Positions 1 through 11,856 of a DNA stretch of 64,000 nt are shown piece after piece. The stretch is from Panorpa germanica. Taxonomy: Eukaryota; Arthropoda; Insecta; Mecoptera; Panorpidae. The notes beneath the pieces are model-generated. The model was given only the letters and a program-made list of their open reading frames with translations. It did no database searches and was not told the DNA's origin. The DNA is taken from assembly GCA_963678705.1 (NCBI GenBank), contig OY783212.1, positions 13,268,001-13,332,000 of the forward strand, read 5' to 3'. Position numbers and translations under genes: made by a program. The number at the start of each line of letters is the position of its first letter. Position 1 is the stretch's first letter.

Positions 1-50
1 ATGAAAGAATGAATGTGCAGAAGAACCTAATATTTTGTTTTTCATTTTAG

Positions 51-587
51 ATGCAAGATGGCGAATATGATCCACAAAGACAAGATTATAAATTGGTAGA
101 AGGAGATCAAGACGTAACCGAAAGTGCAAAGAGAGAAGAAGAGGCCCAATTCCTATTAGAAATAATAGACGTGGTAATCGAAACAGCATTCAAAAGAGTA
201 AAACCTTCAGAATCAACAATTCAGCTAGCTGTAGAAGCAATTGTTCAAACCATGATAGAATTTATTCCAGAAGATCTCGATACAGTTTACGAAAATATTC
301 ACATTGTGGGTCAACAATTGCTTAAAACTATGACACTATGTTCTGTAGATATTCTGCAAGTAAATATTCCAGAAGTTGTTGAAAATATAGTGGCTTTTAT
401 TGAACGAGAAGGACCGGAACAGTTCACTAAATGTAAAGTAGAACAAATTGTTACAAATTTAATTGAATATACAAAACAACAGATTATGTTAAAAGAAAAA
501 GAAGAAGAAGAAGCTAGGCTCAAGGCAGAACAGGATGCAGCCAATATTGAGACTAAAACTAAAAAGAAATGCCGGAAAAAGAAATAA
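51..587 (+). CDS. 3'-terminal exon of an unrecognised protein gene (5' part outside window)
   Basis: The exon opens directly after a good acceptor (pyrimidine-rich tract ending TTTTAG at 50) and stays open for 178 codons to a TAA at 585-587. The first codon is ATG, but because it lies at a splice junction it may be an internal methionine; the true start is probably upstream of the window. The protein is acidic and predicted largely helical. A central region of about 110 residues has regular Ile/Val/Leu spacing (LLEIIDVVIETAF..., VVENIVAFIE...). It is followed by a charged coiled-coil-like stretch (KEKEEEEARLKAEQ) and a Lys/Arg-rich C-terminus ending KKKCRKKK, which could be a nuclear or nucleolar signal. 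I do not recognise the family and assign no function. Confidence 0.75.
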   Translation: MQDGEYDPQRQDYKLVEGDQDVTESAKREEEAQFLLEIIDVVIETAFKRVKPSESTIQLAVEAIVQTMIEFIPEDLDTVYENIHIVGQQLLKTMTLCSVDILQVNIPEVVENIVAFIEREGPEQFTKCKVEQIVTNLIEYTKQQIMLKEKEEEEARLKAEQDAANIETKTKKKCRKKK

Positions 588-708
588 AGAACTAAGAAAT
601 TTTTATTAAAAAAAAAATTATTTGATTCAGTTATTTAAAATTTAGAAGGTCTTACATTGTTTATATATAATTATTTACATATAATTTAAATCAGTTTAAA
701 TATATTTT

Positions 709-714
709 AATAAA
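709..714 (+). terminator. Poly(A) signal of the upstream gene
   Basis: A canonical AATAAA lies 122 bp after the stop codon at 587, in AT-rich 3' UTR-like sequence. It fits cleavage around 730, leaving about 300 bp before the TRAPPC11 start codon. Confidence 0.5.
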
Positions 715-1025
715 ATTTTGTTTCGTAATTAAAATGAATTCATGTATAAAGTTTTCTTTATAAAAAAGGGTTTAATCTCGGCTACTGCACATCGAATTTC
801 GAAGACAATACTCACTGAACTCTATTTATCTGTGAAGAACATATAAACGTGTAATTTAAAAATTTTGACATTTGATAAAAGTCAAAGTACTTACTCTGAC
901 AGATTATTTAAAATTAATTAATAAAAATAAAAGTATGTGCACATACAAATGAGATTGAATTGTGAAAAAAGTATAAATTAGCAACTAAATATAATATATT
1001 GGGTGATTATTATAAGGTTATAATA
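715..1025. other. Intergenic/5' UTR interval before TRAPPC11
   Basis: This is the short, AT-rich gap between two genes on the same strand. It must contain the TRAPPC11 promoter and 5' UTR. I see no TATA box or other clear core promoter element. Confidence 0.4.
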
Positions 1026-4000
1026 ATGAGTGCAGACGTGGGGTGTATGCCCCCGGAATTAATAGCTCCAGCACAAATCTTAGTAGGTCTAGCAGGTCTA
1101 GATGCTCGTAATAATGCTACACATCGTTCTATTTGGGATGCTTTTAGTGCCAACAGAAGGCCCGAAAGGTTTTTATAATTAATTTATATTGAGGTTAGAG
1201 TTAATGTAATGTAAGAGTTAATTTTATTTTTAATAACACTTTTTAGACCAACAATACAATACAAGCTTTTGCCGAATAACTACGAATTTCCAGTTTGTAA
1301 ACCAAAACGTACTTCCTATGAGTGGTATTTGCCCAAAGGTATTCTTAAACGTAATTGGTTACCAAAACATTTGAATTTACTTCCAGCTCTTGTAGTTGTA
1401 TTTTTTGAATTGGAATGGAATGATCCTTTATGGGCAGAAAGAAGATTGGAATGTGCTTCACGTATGCAAAGCATACGTGCAGCGTTACAGGTTTTAATTT
1501 ATACTGTTCATTTCAGGTAATTTTACTAATATATATTAACAACAATGCATCATTTTAGGGCAGAAATACTCGTCTTGGTTTAGCTTTAATACAGAAAACA
1601 GCTACACTTCCATCAACAGAAAACGTACAAGCCTCGGAACGAGCCGCTGCTTTATGTAATACCTGTGACATATCACTGAAAATGTTGTTTGTTTTACCTC
1701 ATAATGATCACCTAGTTGGTAATTATTTGCTAATCCTAAGTCGTTTTTTATGTCACTCGAAATTAATATCAATTAAAAAGTAGGGTATGCGCAAAGATTG
1801 GAATCTGCTTTTCTGGAATGTAGTCATTCATATTATCAACAAATGTCTCGTTTGGTTAAGGGACATAAGGATCATTTAACCAATGCTCACCAGAATTTAA
1901 AAGCAAGACATCTGTTTAAAATTGCAATACTTGCAGAAATTAGACAAGATTATAACGCTGCATTAAAGTAAGTATTCCATTTTAAAGTAATTATTTTTAT
2001 AATAAATTTTACATAAAAGAAAATGTTTCAGACATTACACTCAAGCTTATTCTATTATTGATGATATTAGAATTGTGGATACAAATTGTTCAGAAATAAA
2101 AACAGTGGCTGGTTACATTAACTACAAATTATGTCGGACAATGTTTCTGTTAGATTTACCGCGTGATGCAATCAGTCAATTTAAATCACATATTGAAAGA
2201 TATAGAAATAGAACTGGTTGTAGAGAATTAATTTTTGAACATCATTCTTGGATGAGTGCTCAGTAAGTTTTATAGAAATATAACTATTAAACTATTTTGC
2301 ATTGAAAACTGTTTTATAAAATATAAACTTTTAGATACAATGCTTTTGCTGAACTTTTTTGTGAAGCTGTACGCAATGGATTACCTGCAATTCAAACGCA
2401 ACATCCAGGTTTTTATTATCACTTAGCTGCTAAACAAAGTATGCAAAGAAAAATGTCTATTCTGCAAATAAGTACGGCTAATCCATCTTTAGCAGAACTT
2501 CCCGTAATATGAATATGTTTATTTGGTTTAGATTGTTGATATTTATTACAATAAGATATATTTATAGATTCCAAGTACAAGTGCGATGTCAGAATTTTAT
2601 GGTGTTAGATCTACTTTTGCACCAGTTGAACCTATTACAGAACAGCAATTAATTTGCGGAGTGCAAAGACAAGAACTTGCTGTGGATCATGCAGTTAGTA
2701 TTCAATTTTTTTATTTTTCGTTATTTTATATAATATATTTTATGAATAACTTTTTTCAATATAAACATTTTTAAATGACTATTATTTTTTATTTAGAGAT
2801 AAGAAATATAATATAAATAAAATTTAATTCAATTCATAAAAGGTTATATGTTTCGCAATATATACTTAACTAGTATTCGCTTGTTAAATTTCTTTCAATA
2901 TTTAAGGGTATAATAATAGGACTTCTTGGATCTGCAATATCACAGTTTAAAGCATACCGTTGCCCTCGTATGAGGCGTCGCATTGTTGTTGAAATGGCTG
3001 AGCAGTATTTACTTTGCGGAGATACTGGAAAAGCACTAACGTAAGTAGTACTTACAATCTTGTAATTTAGCTTTTCTCCTCAAATATTAAAAAAGACTTA
3101 TTTTTTAAGATTGTTTACGCATATGTTATCTGACTACCGAGCTGAAGGTCTAATGGATCTGTGGCGATTGGTTCATACCAGAGCACTGTATGCATCTTGT
3201 ATGTCAGCAAGTGTACAAGATTATCTGTCGCTATGCGTAGAAGGTCTATCAGACAAGTTAATCTCTGATGTTAATGAACAAACACGGTTTGCAAAGAACA
3301 TATATAAAGTGTTGGAGGTAATAACATTCATGAATGTTTTATGAGTTTTGTTTATGTTTTACTAAATTCAATTTTTAATAAATCGTATCTAGTGCAATCC
3401 TCCTGATTCAGAACCATTACTCGAACTGGAAAATTCTCTAATTCATCTTCCACCTATGACACCTCAAGTAGTGGATTTATGGAAAAGTACTCTAATGAAT
3501 ACGCAAAAAGTTTTTATAAATATGGATAATATCGCTGCTTGCATTGAAGCAAGAGCTAGTTTTAAAATCCGAGAAAATCCAGCTGGTATAAATATACCTA
3601 TTCAATTTTCTTTGAGGTAGGTATTTGTAATTTAATGTAAATAGAAATTAGATATTTTGGCAATATTGAATATAAAATTGATGATAAATATTTCAGATCA
3701 AATAGCAAGATAGTTTTGCAATTTATTAAAGCAATTGTTATATTAACGGTAAATAAGAATACGGTTGAAGTGCCCGTTTTAACTAAAGATCATACGCTGG
3801 ATTTTATTCTAAATCCGAAGCAAACTATAACTTTTATGTGTGAAGCAAACTCGGAATATTTTTTGGAGGGTGTGGAAGTACAGGTTTGTTAATTTCTTTA
3901 AACATTACGAAAATGTATGCATAAATTATTTTCAATTTCTACTGTAGATCAGTTCTGTAAGTCTTCTAATGGGAAACGAGCATATACTTATGATAATGAA

Positions 4001-5754
4001 TATTGCAAAATCTATAACATCTCAGAACAAAGATCCTTTAACAGAGTTTCAAAATAAGAGTGCAATTTGGGAACTGGATACATCTGAAGCTATTTGTACA
4101 GCAGTAATTACAGCTAGGTGAGTTTATAATTAATGAGGTTGTAATTAAGAAGTATTATTAAGTATATGTTAATTTTTTATGTTTAAGGCCAAGTAATTTG
4201 TTTTGTGATACAGTTCATAATGCACCTGGATTAAAAGGTGAATGGCATGAAATTTCATTAAATTTACATAATAGGCAAGGTGCTTCTATCTTCGATGTGC
4301 GTATTATCGTAAATGCACTAGAACAACAAGGTAATACAATTTTAAAAATACTCTCTAAATATACTCTTTAGGTATACATAATATTGGAAAATTTGTTCAT
4401 ATTTCAGCTGAATTTTCATTGAATCCTTCTATCAAAAAGGAAACGCATGATACTTACATACAAATATTATTGCCAAAGATTGCAGATGATATAAAATTAA
4501 CACAAAAATTCTTCGTTCGATGTCACCAAATTTGTAATTTAACTGCAACTATAAAAACAAGTTATCATTTAACTGGTACAGCTAGTGACTCGAATGATCC
4601 TTTAGCTGTAGAAGCTATGTCTAATCTTTCCATTAACACGTTAAATACAAATTGTTCAGCCGAGCACATTATTGTTATATCCATTGTTGAACCATTTGAG
4701 GTATCAACACAATTTTTGTCATCAGATTTTAAAGAAATTCAAAATTCTTATACTGGAGATAAATTTTTAATAATGACTGATTTAGTTGTAAAATCACCAT
4801 GGCCTCTGATTATAGAAAACACGACACTAGAAGTTGTAAGTATATGAATTTTTGTTTTAAAGTGAAAAACTTTTAATATTTTATTTTTATTCCAAAATTC
4901 CATATTGTATTGTCATTTAGCTGCAGCCATTGAGTTTGCAAGAAAATGGTCCTGCTTCTCAATTAAAAGGTTTAAGTTTGCGCAAAGGTGAACATGGAGC
5001 AGAAGTAATAGGCCTAAAAGTCAATGACTTATTCGAAACCGATGATATCGCATTAAACTCAGAAATAGCTGCCGCTACTGGTATTTATTACATTCTGTGG
5101 AGACGTAAAGATTCTTCAGAAATTAATAAGACTACTATTTCCATGCCTAATATAAGTACGCGATTTTAAATTAAATATTACAGCATTTTTATAACATTTT
5201 GTAAAATATAAATTTTTACAGTTATTAAGAACAATCCTGTATATTTGGAAGCAGTTTTACCAGCAAACGGTCTTATACGAAATTCTCTGCCTTTGAAATA
5301 TTACATTAGAAGTCGAAGTGATGAACTTATGCGTCTTCATGCTACTTTAGATGCTAGCGAAGCATTTATGTTCTCAGGACACAAAGAAGTATAAAATATA
5401 ATATGTGTTTCTGCACCAACATCTTCCTTTTGCAGTAATAATCACGAGTCTATTTTTCAGATGCAAATAACCTTATTACCACATGGAGAAAGAGTACTCA
5501 ATTTTAACTTATTTCCTTTATTATGCGGTTATGTTGCGTTGCCTAAACTCATCATAACTAAAGAAAACAGTGAACATGTACTAAGTCATGACCTACCCTC
5601 GCATATTTATATAATGGTAATTATAATATTTGTGGAAAGGTGTTTGTTATATAAATATTACATATTCTAATTTTTTCAGCCGCAAAAGAAATGTGCAAAA
5701 CAAAAGTTGGAAAACGAAAATATTATTAAAAACATAATGAAAAACACCATATAA
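1026..5754 (+). CDS. TRAPPC11: TRAPPC11 (gryzun / foie gras) trafficking protein, 18 exons, 1,127 aa
   Basis: Exons (all GT-AG, phases closing): 1026-1168, 1247-1490, 1559-1718, 1784-1967, 2032-2262, 2335-2503, 2568-2693, 2907-3040, 3110-3317, 3393-3616, 3697-3883, 3948-4117, 4188-4330, 4408-4835, 4921-5155, 5222-5388, 5461-5616, 5680-5754. They sum to 3,384 nt, or 1,127 residues, close to the roughly 1,130 of vertebrate TRAPPC11. Recognition rests on the N-terminal segment with KRTSYEWYLPKGILKRNWLP, the helical foie-gras region (about residues 260-535, with RCPRMRRRIVVEMAEQYLLC) and a beta-rich gryzun-type C-terminal half. The family is a subunit of the metazoan TRAPPIII complex, acting at the ER-Golgi interface, in protein glycosylation and in autophagy. 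The ATG at 1026 is the first in frame and gives the expected N-terminus. The introns are very short (about 56-213 bp), unlike the giant introns later in the window. Confidence 0.95.
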
Positions 5755-5759
5755 TAAAA

Positions 5760-5765
5760 AATAAA
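5760..5765 (+). terminator. Poly(A) signal of TRAPPC11
   Basis: AATAAA begins 6 bp after the TAA stop codon. Cleavage 15-25 bp further on would end the transcript around 5,780-5,790, about 70 bp before the stop codon of the convergent gene. Confidence 0.5.
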
Positions 5766-5858
5766 TGTATATATGTATTACATAATTCCTTATTCATAAT
5801 AAAAATTAAAATAATAACTAAATAGTATATTTTACTTATAAACACTTAAAAAATATAT

Positions 5859-8800
5859 TTAGAAAAGCGGAGAATTAGAAGCTGATGGGAAAAAAAGGTC
5901 AATCGGATAGTCATATGAATTAATATTTCTCGCATTATTTGATGAATACAGCTCAGGTGAATACGTTGATGTTATAGTTAAACCACTGTTGGAAAATACA
6001 GAGTGGTCCGAATTTGCCAGATCTTTGCGTAAACTGCATGTCATTGGAGATGATGTATTAAACGTAGCTTCAGAATAATCTATATTTGTTGAACATACCG
6101 TTTGTGACCACTCTGTTTCAGTAATAAAATTTGTATTTGTATATTCCGTGTTAGATAATAGTTGTTGATTTTGATTTAATTTCTCATAATTACTTTGTTC
6201 TTTATGGAAAGTTGTAGGAGAGAAATAGATGGTTTTATCATTAGAATTTTGAAATAAATAATTTATATCGGTTTGATCTGATAAATTGGGATCAATTATT
6301 GTTTTGTTGTCTCTTTCATAAGATAGTTGTGAAAATAATTCCTGCGAATATAATAATGGTTCCTCAATATCCCGATTGTTAAATTCTGTACTCGGATATT
6401 CAATACATGGTGCTTGGCTGGAAGCCTTCTGAATATCATTATTTGTATTTCTTTTAGGTAAAGATTCTTTTAAAATAATACTTCTTAAACTCATATAATT
6501 ATTTAATAACTCTCGTTCATTAGACACTGTACAATTTGCAGTCTCATCGAGAGGGACAGTGTGAGCATTATACATAATTTGTGTACAATAACTATCAATT
6601 TCATCTGTACTTTTTTCAAACCGACTATTTAGCATTACTTCCTCAGTAGGACTTCTCCATAAATCAGACTGAATTTCTTCTTGAATACTTTCTGCTGCTC
6701 GAACATGACTTTGATCAATTTTATTTAAAGTTTTTGCTATTTTTTGTTTATTAACAAATAATGTTAATCGATTAATAGGTATTTGAAGTTGTTGTGAAAT
6801 GATCTTTATATCTTCAAAATTCAAATTTAACTGGTTTAACAGATTTAATTTTACGGAATCTCCTCTGTTATTTGAATCATTAATATCAATATTTTGATCA
6901 ACAATATTTAGCTGCTCATTGTGTAAAGTATCTTTGTCTGCAGCTTGGTAAATATTAGATGGAAGATGGGTGGAAGTTGCATTATTACTTGGTTCATCAA
7001 TATTTACTATGTTAGATACGTTTTTCTCTTGTGTTTGAGATATCAATTCTAAAGGAATCCTCTTTTGTTTAGAATTTAATTCATTCGAATTGATGTTGCA
7101 ATTATTATGTTCTTTAACATTTAACGATTCTGTTATTATCGTGTTCTCTGTATTATTCAATTTTTTAACATTAGTATGTTTTAAGTTATTTGATACATTA
7201 CTATTAGATTTTTTTTTTAAACTAGAAGCACGAGAATATATTTTATTTGAATCTTTTTCAAATGTAGCTTGTGTTGCGGTGTTACTTACTGCAGGAGACG
7301 ATTTTCTTGCACAGTTGGGGTTTGTGATTTCGTTATTCAAATTAATAGTCTCCGTTAAAGGAGTTAATGTTATGTAGTCCAGGTTTTTATGCTTAATGCT
7401 TGGCATACATCTGGAATCCTTTTCATATGTAGATGAATTGAAATTTACAATGTTATGTTGCCGTACTTCTTTGTTTAATTGAGGATCCAGCAAAACTTGG
7501 TTCTCAACATTCACAGAAACTACTGGTTCTTCAAATATATCGGTATCTGATTCATATCCGGACAAATAGCTTGCATCATTATTTGAAAGACTCGGTACAG
7601 ATAAAGGTGTGCTTTCTGTAATGCGTGATTCTCCAAGTGTAATCGTTTCTGAACTTATAGAGATTGCACTCACATCATTTGCAGATGATTCTATTTCTGA
7701 ATATGTTTTATTATTGCAACTCTGATTTTGCTGCTCCATGCTTATATCTTTTTCTACAACTTCAATTATTTGTTGATCCAACACGCGCAATTCTGCTTTC
7801 TGAGCTGTAATAAAATTGATGGGCAATTGCTCTTTGGAATTTTTTGGTATGACTTCAGTATTATTATTAACAATTACATTAGATTTTAATTGAATGTTAG
7901 CTATCGATTCGGAAACACATTCCATTTCATTTAACATATCAATTTCCTTAATAGTAGATCCCGAATAGGCGTTCAAATTTTTATTATTTGTATTAACTGA
8001 GTATAGCATTTTTGTTGACTGCGTTGTTAAATTAGACGGCTTTAAAATTTTGCCTTTGGTAGTTTTACTCACTTTCTGGATGATACATTTCGTATTATTG
8101 ATTCTTCGAATTTTCTTCTCACTGTGACTCTTTGGCGAATTAGTTAAAGAATCGTAATCTGAAGTGTGACTGTCTGAAGTAAATTCTGTGTCAATAGCAG
8201 AACATTCATTTGAATAAGAAATAGATACACAATTTATGCTATTATCATTATTTTCTCGCATTTCCGTTAATAATGCATTCAGTTGTAATTTTAGCTTTTC
8301 GCAAACCTAAACAGTATTTTATCGAAATTTTATAAGATTGTTTTTGTGTGAGTATTATATTATTTACAGTAATACCTGAATAACTTCAATATCTTCAGTA
8401 GGAACTGTTGAAAATCTCAATACTTCATCCAAAAACCCATTAACGACATGTAAGGGTATTTCATTTCTTCCTAACAAATATTCTACTACTTTATTGTTTA
8501 TGTACATTAAGCGACGCCGTATACCCTGTATGTAATTCTAAAATGAAAAGATAATATTAATTACATCTGTAGATTAGTTTATTATATACTTTTATATTTG
8601 TACCCTACCGTTTTATCTTTTATATTAACAGCGATATTGGAATTTATAATATCATCAAGAAATCTCGTTTTCAGGATACGTTTCCTAGAAATTTTTCTGC
8701 TTTCAAAATATAAATTTCTTTTATAATTTTGTGAACATTTTCTGAAATGTTTCTGACGTTTATTAGTATTTTCTACGTTTAATTTTTTAGGTTTTAATTG

Positions 8801-8971
8801 ATTCTCAGAAACTTTGGAACGGTGATCGTTGTTTATATAAGCTAATTCTTGAGAATCTCTTAGATACTCGAACTTATTCCTCGCACATTTTTTATTTTCC
8901 GAATCCGAAATTATATCTTCAGAGAGTTCTGAGCAAAAGGTTTCATCAGAGTCTTCATTTGTAATTGACAT
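5859..8971 (-). CDS. Uncharacterised Ser/Asn/Thr-rich 990-aa protein, 3 exons
   Basis: The minus-strand exons are 8971-8609 (121 codons), 8537-8376 (54 codons) and 8306-5859 (815 codons plus TAA), all phase 0 with good splice sites (donor GTAGGG, acceptor TTTTAG; donor GTATTA, acceptor GTTTAG). The ATG at 8971 is the first in-frame start. The N-terminal ~60 residues are acidic, followed by a basic block (residues about 60-105, rich in K/R, including KISRKRILKTRFLDD). The most ordered part is residues about 120-195, encoded by exon 2 and the start of exon 3 (RRRLMYINNKVVEYLLG..., IPLHVVNGFLDEVL...). The remaining ~790 residues are low-complexity, polar and probably disordered. I recognise no catalytic motif or membrane segment. 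Basic plus disordered composition suggests a nuclear or chromatin-associated scaffold, but that is inference. It is convergent with TRAPPC11. Confidence 0.8.
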
Positions 8972-9140
8972 TGCGTTGTATTTTTTAATACTTAATTTTA
9001 GATCTTGTTTTATTGAACTTTTATATAAAATATATTAAAAAATAAATTATTCTTCGGCATTAATGACACTGGTTTGAACTGAACTGTGTAGTACGAACTG
9101 TTGTATGCAGATGGCAGGTCATAAAATAATAAAACTAATC

Positions 9141-9148
9141 GGCGCGAA
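9141..9148 (-). promoter_or_regulatory. E2F-like site upstream of the 990-aa gene
   Basis: TTCGCGCC on the minus strand lies 170 bp upstream of the ATG at 8971, in otherwise AT-rich sequence. It resembles the E2F/DP core (TTSSCGC). If functional it would suggest cell-cycle-linked expression of the uncharacterised gene. One short match is weak evidence. Confidence 0.25.
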
Positions 9149-9671
9149 GTTGAATTGTTAAATATTACTGAATTAAAAATACAGAAATGTATATATGCAT
9201 TATGAAAATGAATGACACTTGAAATGTATTATTAACTAGTATGTCACTCGAAAGAAATTTAAATCTATTATTACATTAACAAAACGTTGTTACCTAATTA
9301 TGAGATTATCTTTCAAAGAGTATATTTATAATCTATTATAAAATTAATTATTCAGCAAGAATCAATCGACTACGTTAATCAATTGAACACGCGTTTGATA
9401 TTCTCTAGAGTATTATGGAAAACTCGGTTACTAGAATACTAGGCCAAGGTCATAGCGATTCGATTGACGATATGAATTGTGTTTTATAAGTTACTAGTAG
9501 TGCAATTCTATAAACTAATAATTATGTTTTATATTTTGTACACTTTGTTAAGACAAGACTTAAGTTATGTAGATTCCTTATTAATGTTTTCAGAAATCCT
9601 ATTGTATTTTTAAATAGTTTATGCGGCAAAAATTTGATGTCATTTATTGTAGATATTATTGGTTTAATATG

Positions 9672-9681
9672 TGCGCATGCG
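9672..9681. promoter_or_regulatory. NRF-1/Ewg-type palindrome TGCGCATGCG
   Basis: This GC-only-core palindrome matches the NRF-1 (Drosophila erect wing) consensus YGCGCATGCGCR over ten bases. It lies about 700 bp upstream of the uncharacterised minus-strand gene. The same 10-mer recurs at 13448, just upstream of the WBP1-like gene. Confidence 0.35.
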
Positions 9682-9722
9682 TCAGAACCCGCACTCTTTA
9701 ATATATTATTTATTTATAAGAT

Positions 9723-9773
9723 TAAGAGATAGTTGGATTATTAATTAGTTTAAGAGATAGATTTATTATTAAT
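9723..9773. repeat. Imperfect 28-bp tandem duplication
   Basis: Two adjacent units, each beginning TAAGAGATAG and ending TTATTAAT, start at 9723 and 9751. They differ at a few central bases. This is a local duplication with no coding content. Confidence 0.5.
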
Positions 9774-11807
9774 AGTATAATATATTGCTATTATTGCGCC
9801 TCTTATATCAAAATCTACTTTTTACTTTTATCTAAGTTGTACGATAATGTAGCTGTTTAGCTAGTAACGGTTATGAGAACCTTATAGTTGCATTAATTTT
9901 TTAAATGTTTTATAAAATTTCAGTCATTTTGTGACGCAATTTTTGAAACAGCTTCAATAAAAGTATAATGTTTCTTTGCGTTATTTTCAAAGTAAATGAC
10001 ACAATTTAGAGTTGATTAAGTAAAATATAATGGTACTGAAATAATTGTCGTTGTTTTCGTGAATCCTTGTACGTGATATAGACGAAAAGATATAGTACCC
10101 AACTGCATAGGCCACCAAAGTACGCCAAGTACTTTCAGATTCCCACCCCGTCACATATGTATTTAAACGCTGGGTTAGTTACCGCGCTGTACGTCTCGAC
10201 CCCCGTATCTACGATGCTGGTATACGTCATAGCACAGTGCATGCAACTATTAAACTAATCCCCTTTCCCCAAGCCAAACAACCACAAGGAAACTAAATAC
10301 GTGACACTAATTAGTTTTATATATATACGGATTTGTTTATGAATTTTAGTAGTAGACTAGAAAGATTTGTGATTGAAAATTTATACGAAGTTGAAATTAA
10401 TATGTAATCTGTAAATGCAAACGTAACCTTTACGTAACATTTATATAACTAGGGTTACGAACTTTCCAGGATTTTCAGAAGGTACCAAGAAATTTAAATA
10501 GTAGGTTTTATTTACATAAAATATTAGTATTTATTATTACATATACATATTAACGGGCTTGTGAACCATGACTTAATTTCTATAAAAATGTAATATATAT
10601 TGATAAAGGAGGCTACCATAACCTCAAATGTCCAATATTTTTTAAAAAAATTTCCTATATTTTAGAAAAATTCCGTCATTTACTACTAGCAGCTGGCTTG
10701 TCTGTTCCATGAAGTATTATATTACGAAGGTAATGCAAAAGGGAACATCATCTCGATTACTTATTTCTTTTGTGTCGTCATATGCATACCTAAAACTGAA
10801 ATTCAAATTAAAAAAAATAAAAACGTCATTAAAAATTTAAAAAACAATATCGGTATATTAATCGTGTTAATTTACCGTTTTCCAGTTATCATTAAGTATT
10901 GAAAACTAATTATGATTTATTTACATATTGTGATTTCTGAACGCCTGTATTAAATTGACATTTATGCAATCGAAACGAAATTAAGATACAAAATTAGGTC
11001 ATAAAACTACGATAGTAATTTAAGGACTCATTCTTATTAACTACGACTATACAACGGACGTAACGACCAGAAAGCCAGTTAACCGCTTTATTGTTATTAC
11101 TCCCTATTACCGAGTTAGTCGTTAGGCCCATAAAAAAGAATTATATACCTGAATGTCTGTAAAAATGTTATAATGAAATTAAAATACTAAAATAATAAAG
11201 TGTTTTCAGTTGTTTGAATGGAAAAGAAATGTCAACGAAATAAATGCGCCTGACTAAATATGTATATGCAACACGCTGTACGTATATAAAGCTCTTCTAT
11301 TAATTTTTAGACACGCTACGATATTATCTATTATTTATTTAAAATAGGCGCTATAGTTTTTAAAAAAATTATTTCTTTATAATCAAAAACATATTTGTAA
11401 TGCAATATATACTTTAAAAGTATACGTCAGAACTTAAACGTACGTCGTACGTCATACTCTTTTAAAAGAAAATACCGGCAGTGTATGTAAAACATTAGTA
11501 ATAAAAAAAAATATATGCAGTTTTGATATCCGAAGATAGAATGAATTTATTCCATGACTGGTAAAAACTAACATAAAAAAGATAAAAACAAAATAAAAAA
11601 TAAAGCAGTGTATTAATAAGTAACGTATGATCAATAAAATATTTAAAACAATATATAACATATATTATGTCTTTCGTATTTTACATATAGTCCGAGGGAG
11701 TAAGAAAAAAATTAACGGAGATTGAAAAATAGGATGGAGAAGAAAAGCTTGCCCCTCAATATCTCCTTTTAGCATGCTCAGTAGAGTACCTACGTAGTAT
11801 TACTATA

Positions 11808-11856
11808 TATACTCGTACATACAATTTGGTACATATATATGTACTATACGAGTATA
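11808..11856. repeat. Palindromic cluster with inverted TACTCGTA/TACGAGTA arms
   Basis: The arms TATACTCGTA (11808-11817) and TACGAGTATA (11847-11856) are perfect inverted copies. Between them lies a perfect 16-bp palindrome, GTACATATATATGTAC (11829-11844). The structure could extrude as a cruciform. No open reading frame or known element is associated. Confidence 0.6.

Noticed and set aside
7090..7377. 95-codon plus-strand frame
   Set aside because: It is antisense to the large third exon of the 990-aa minus-strand gene and has no start context or family signature.
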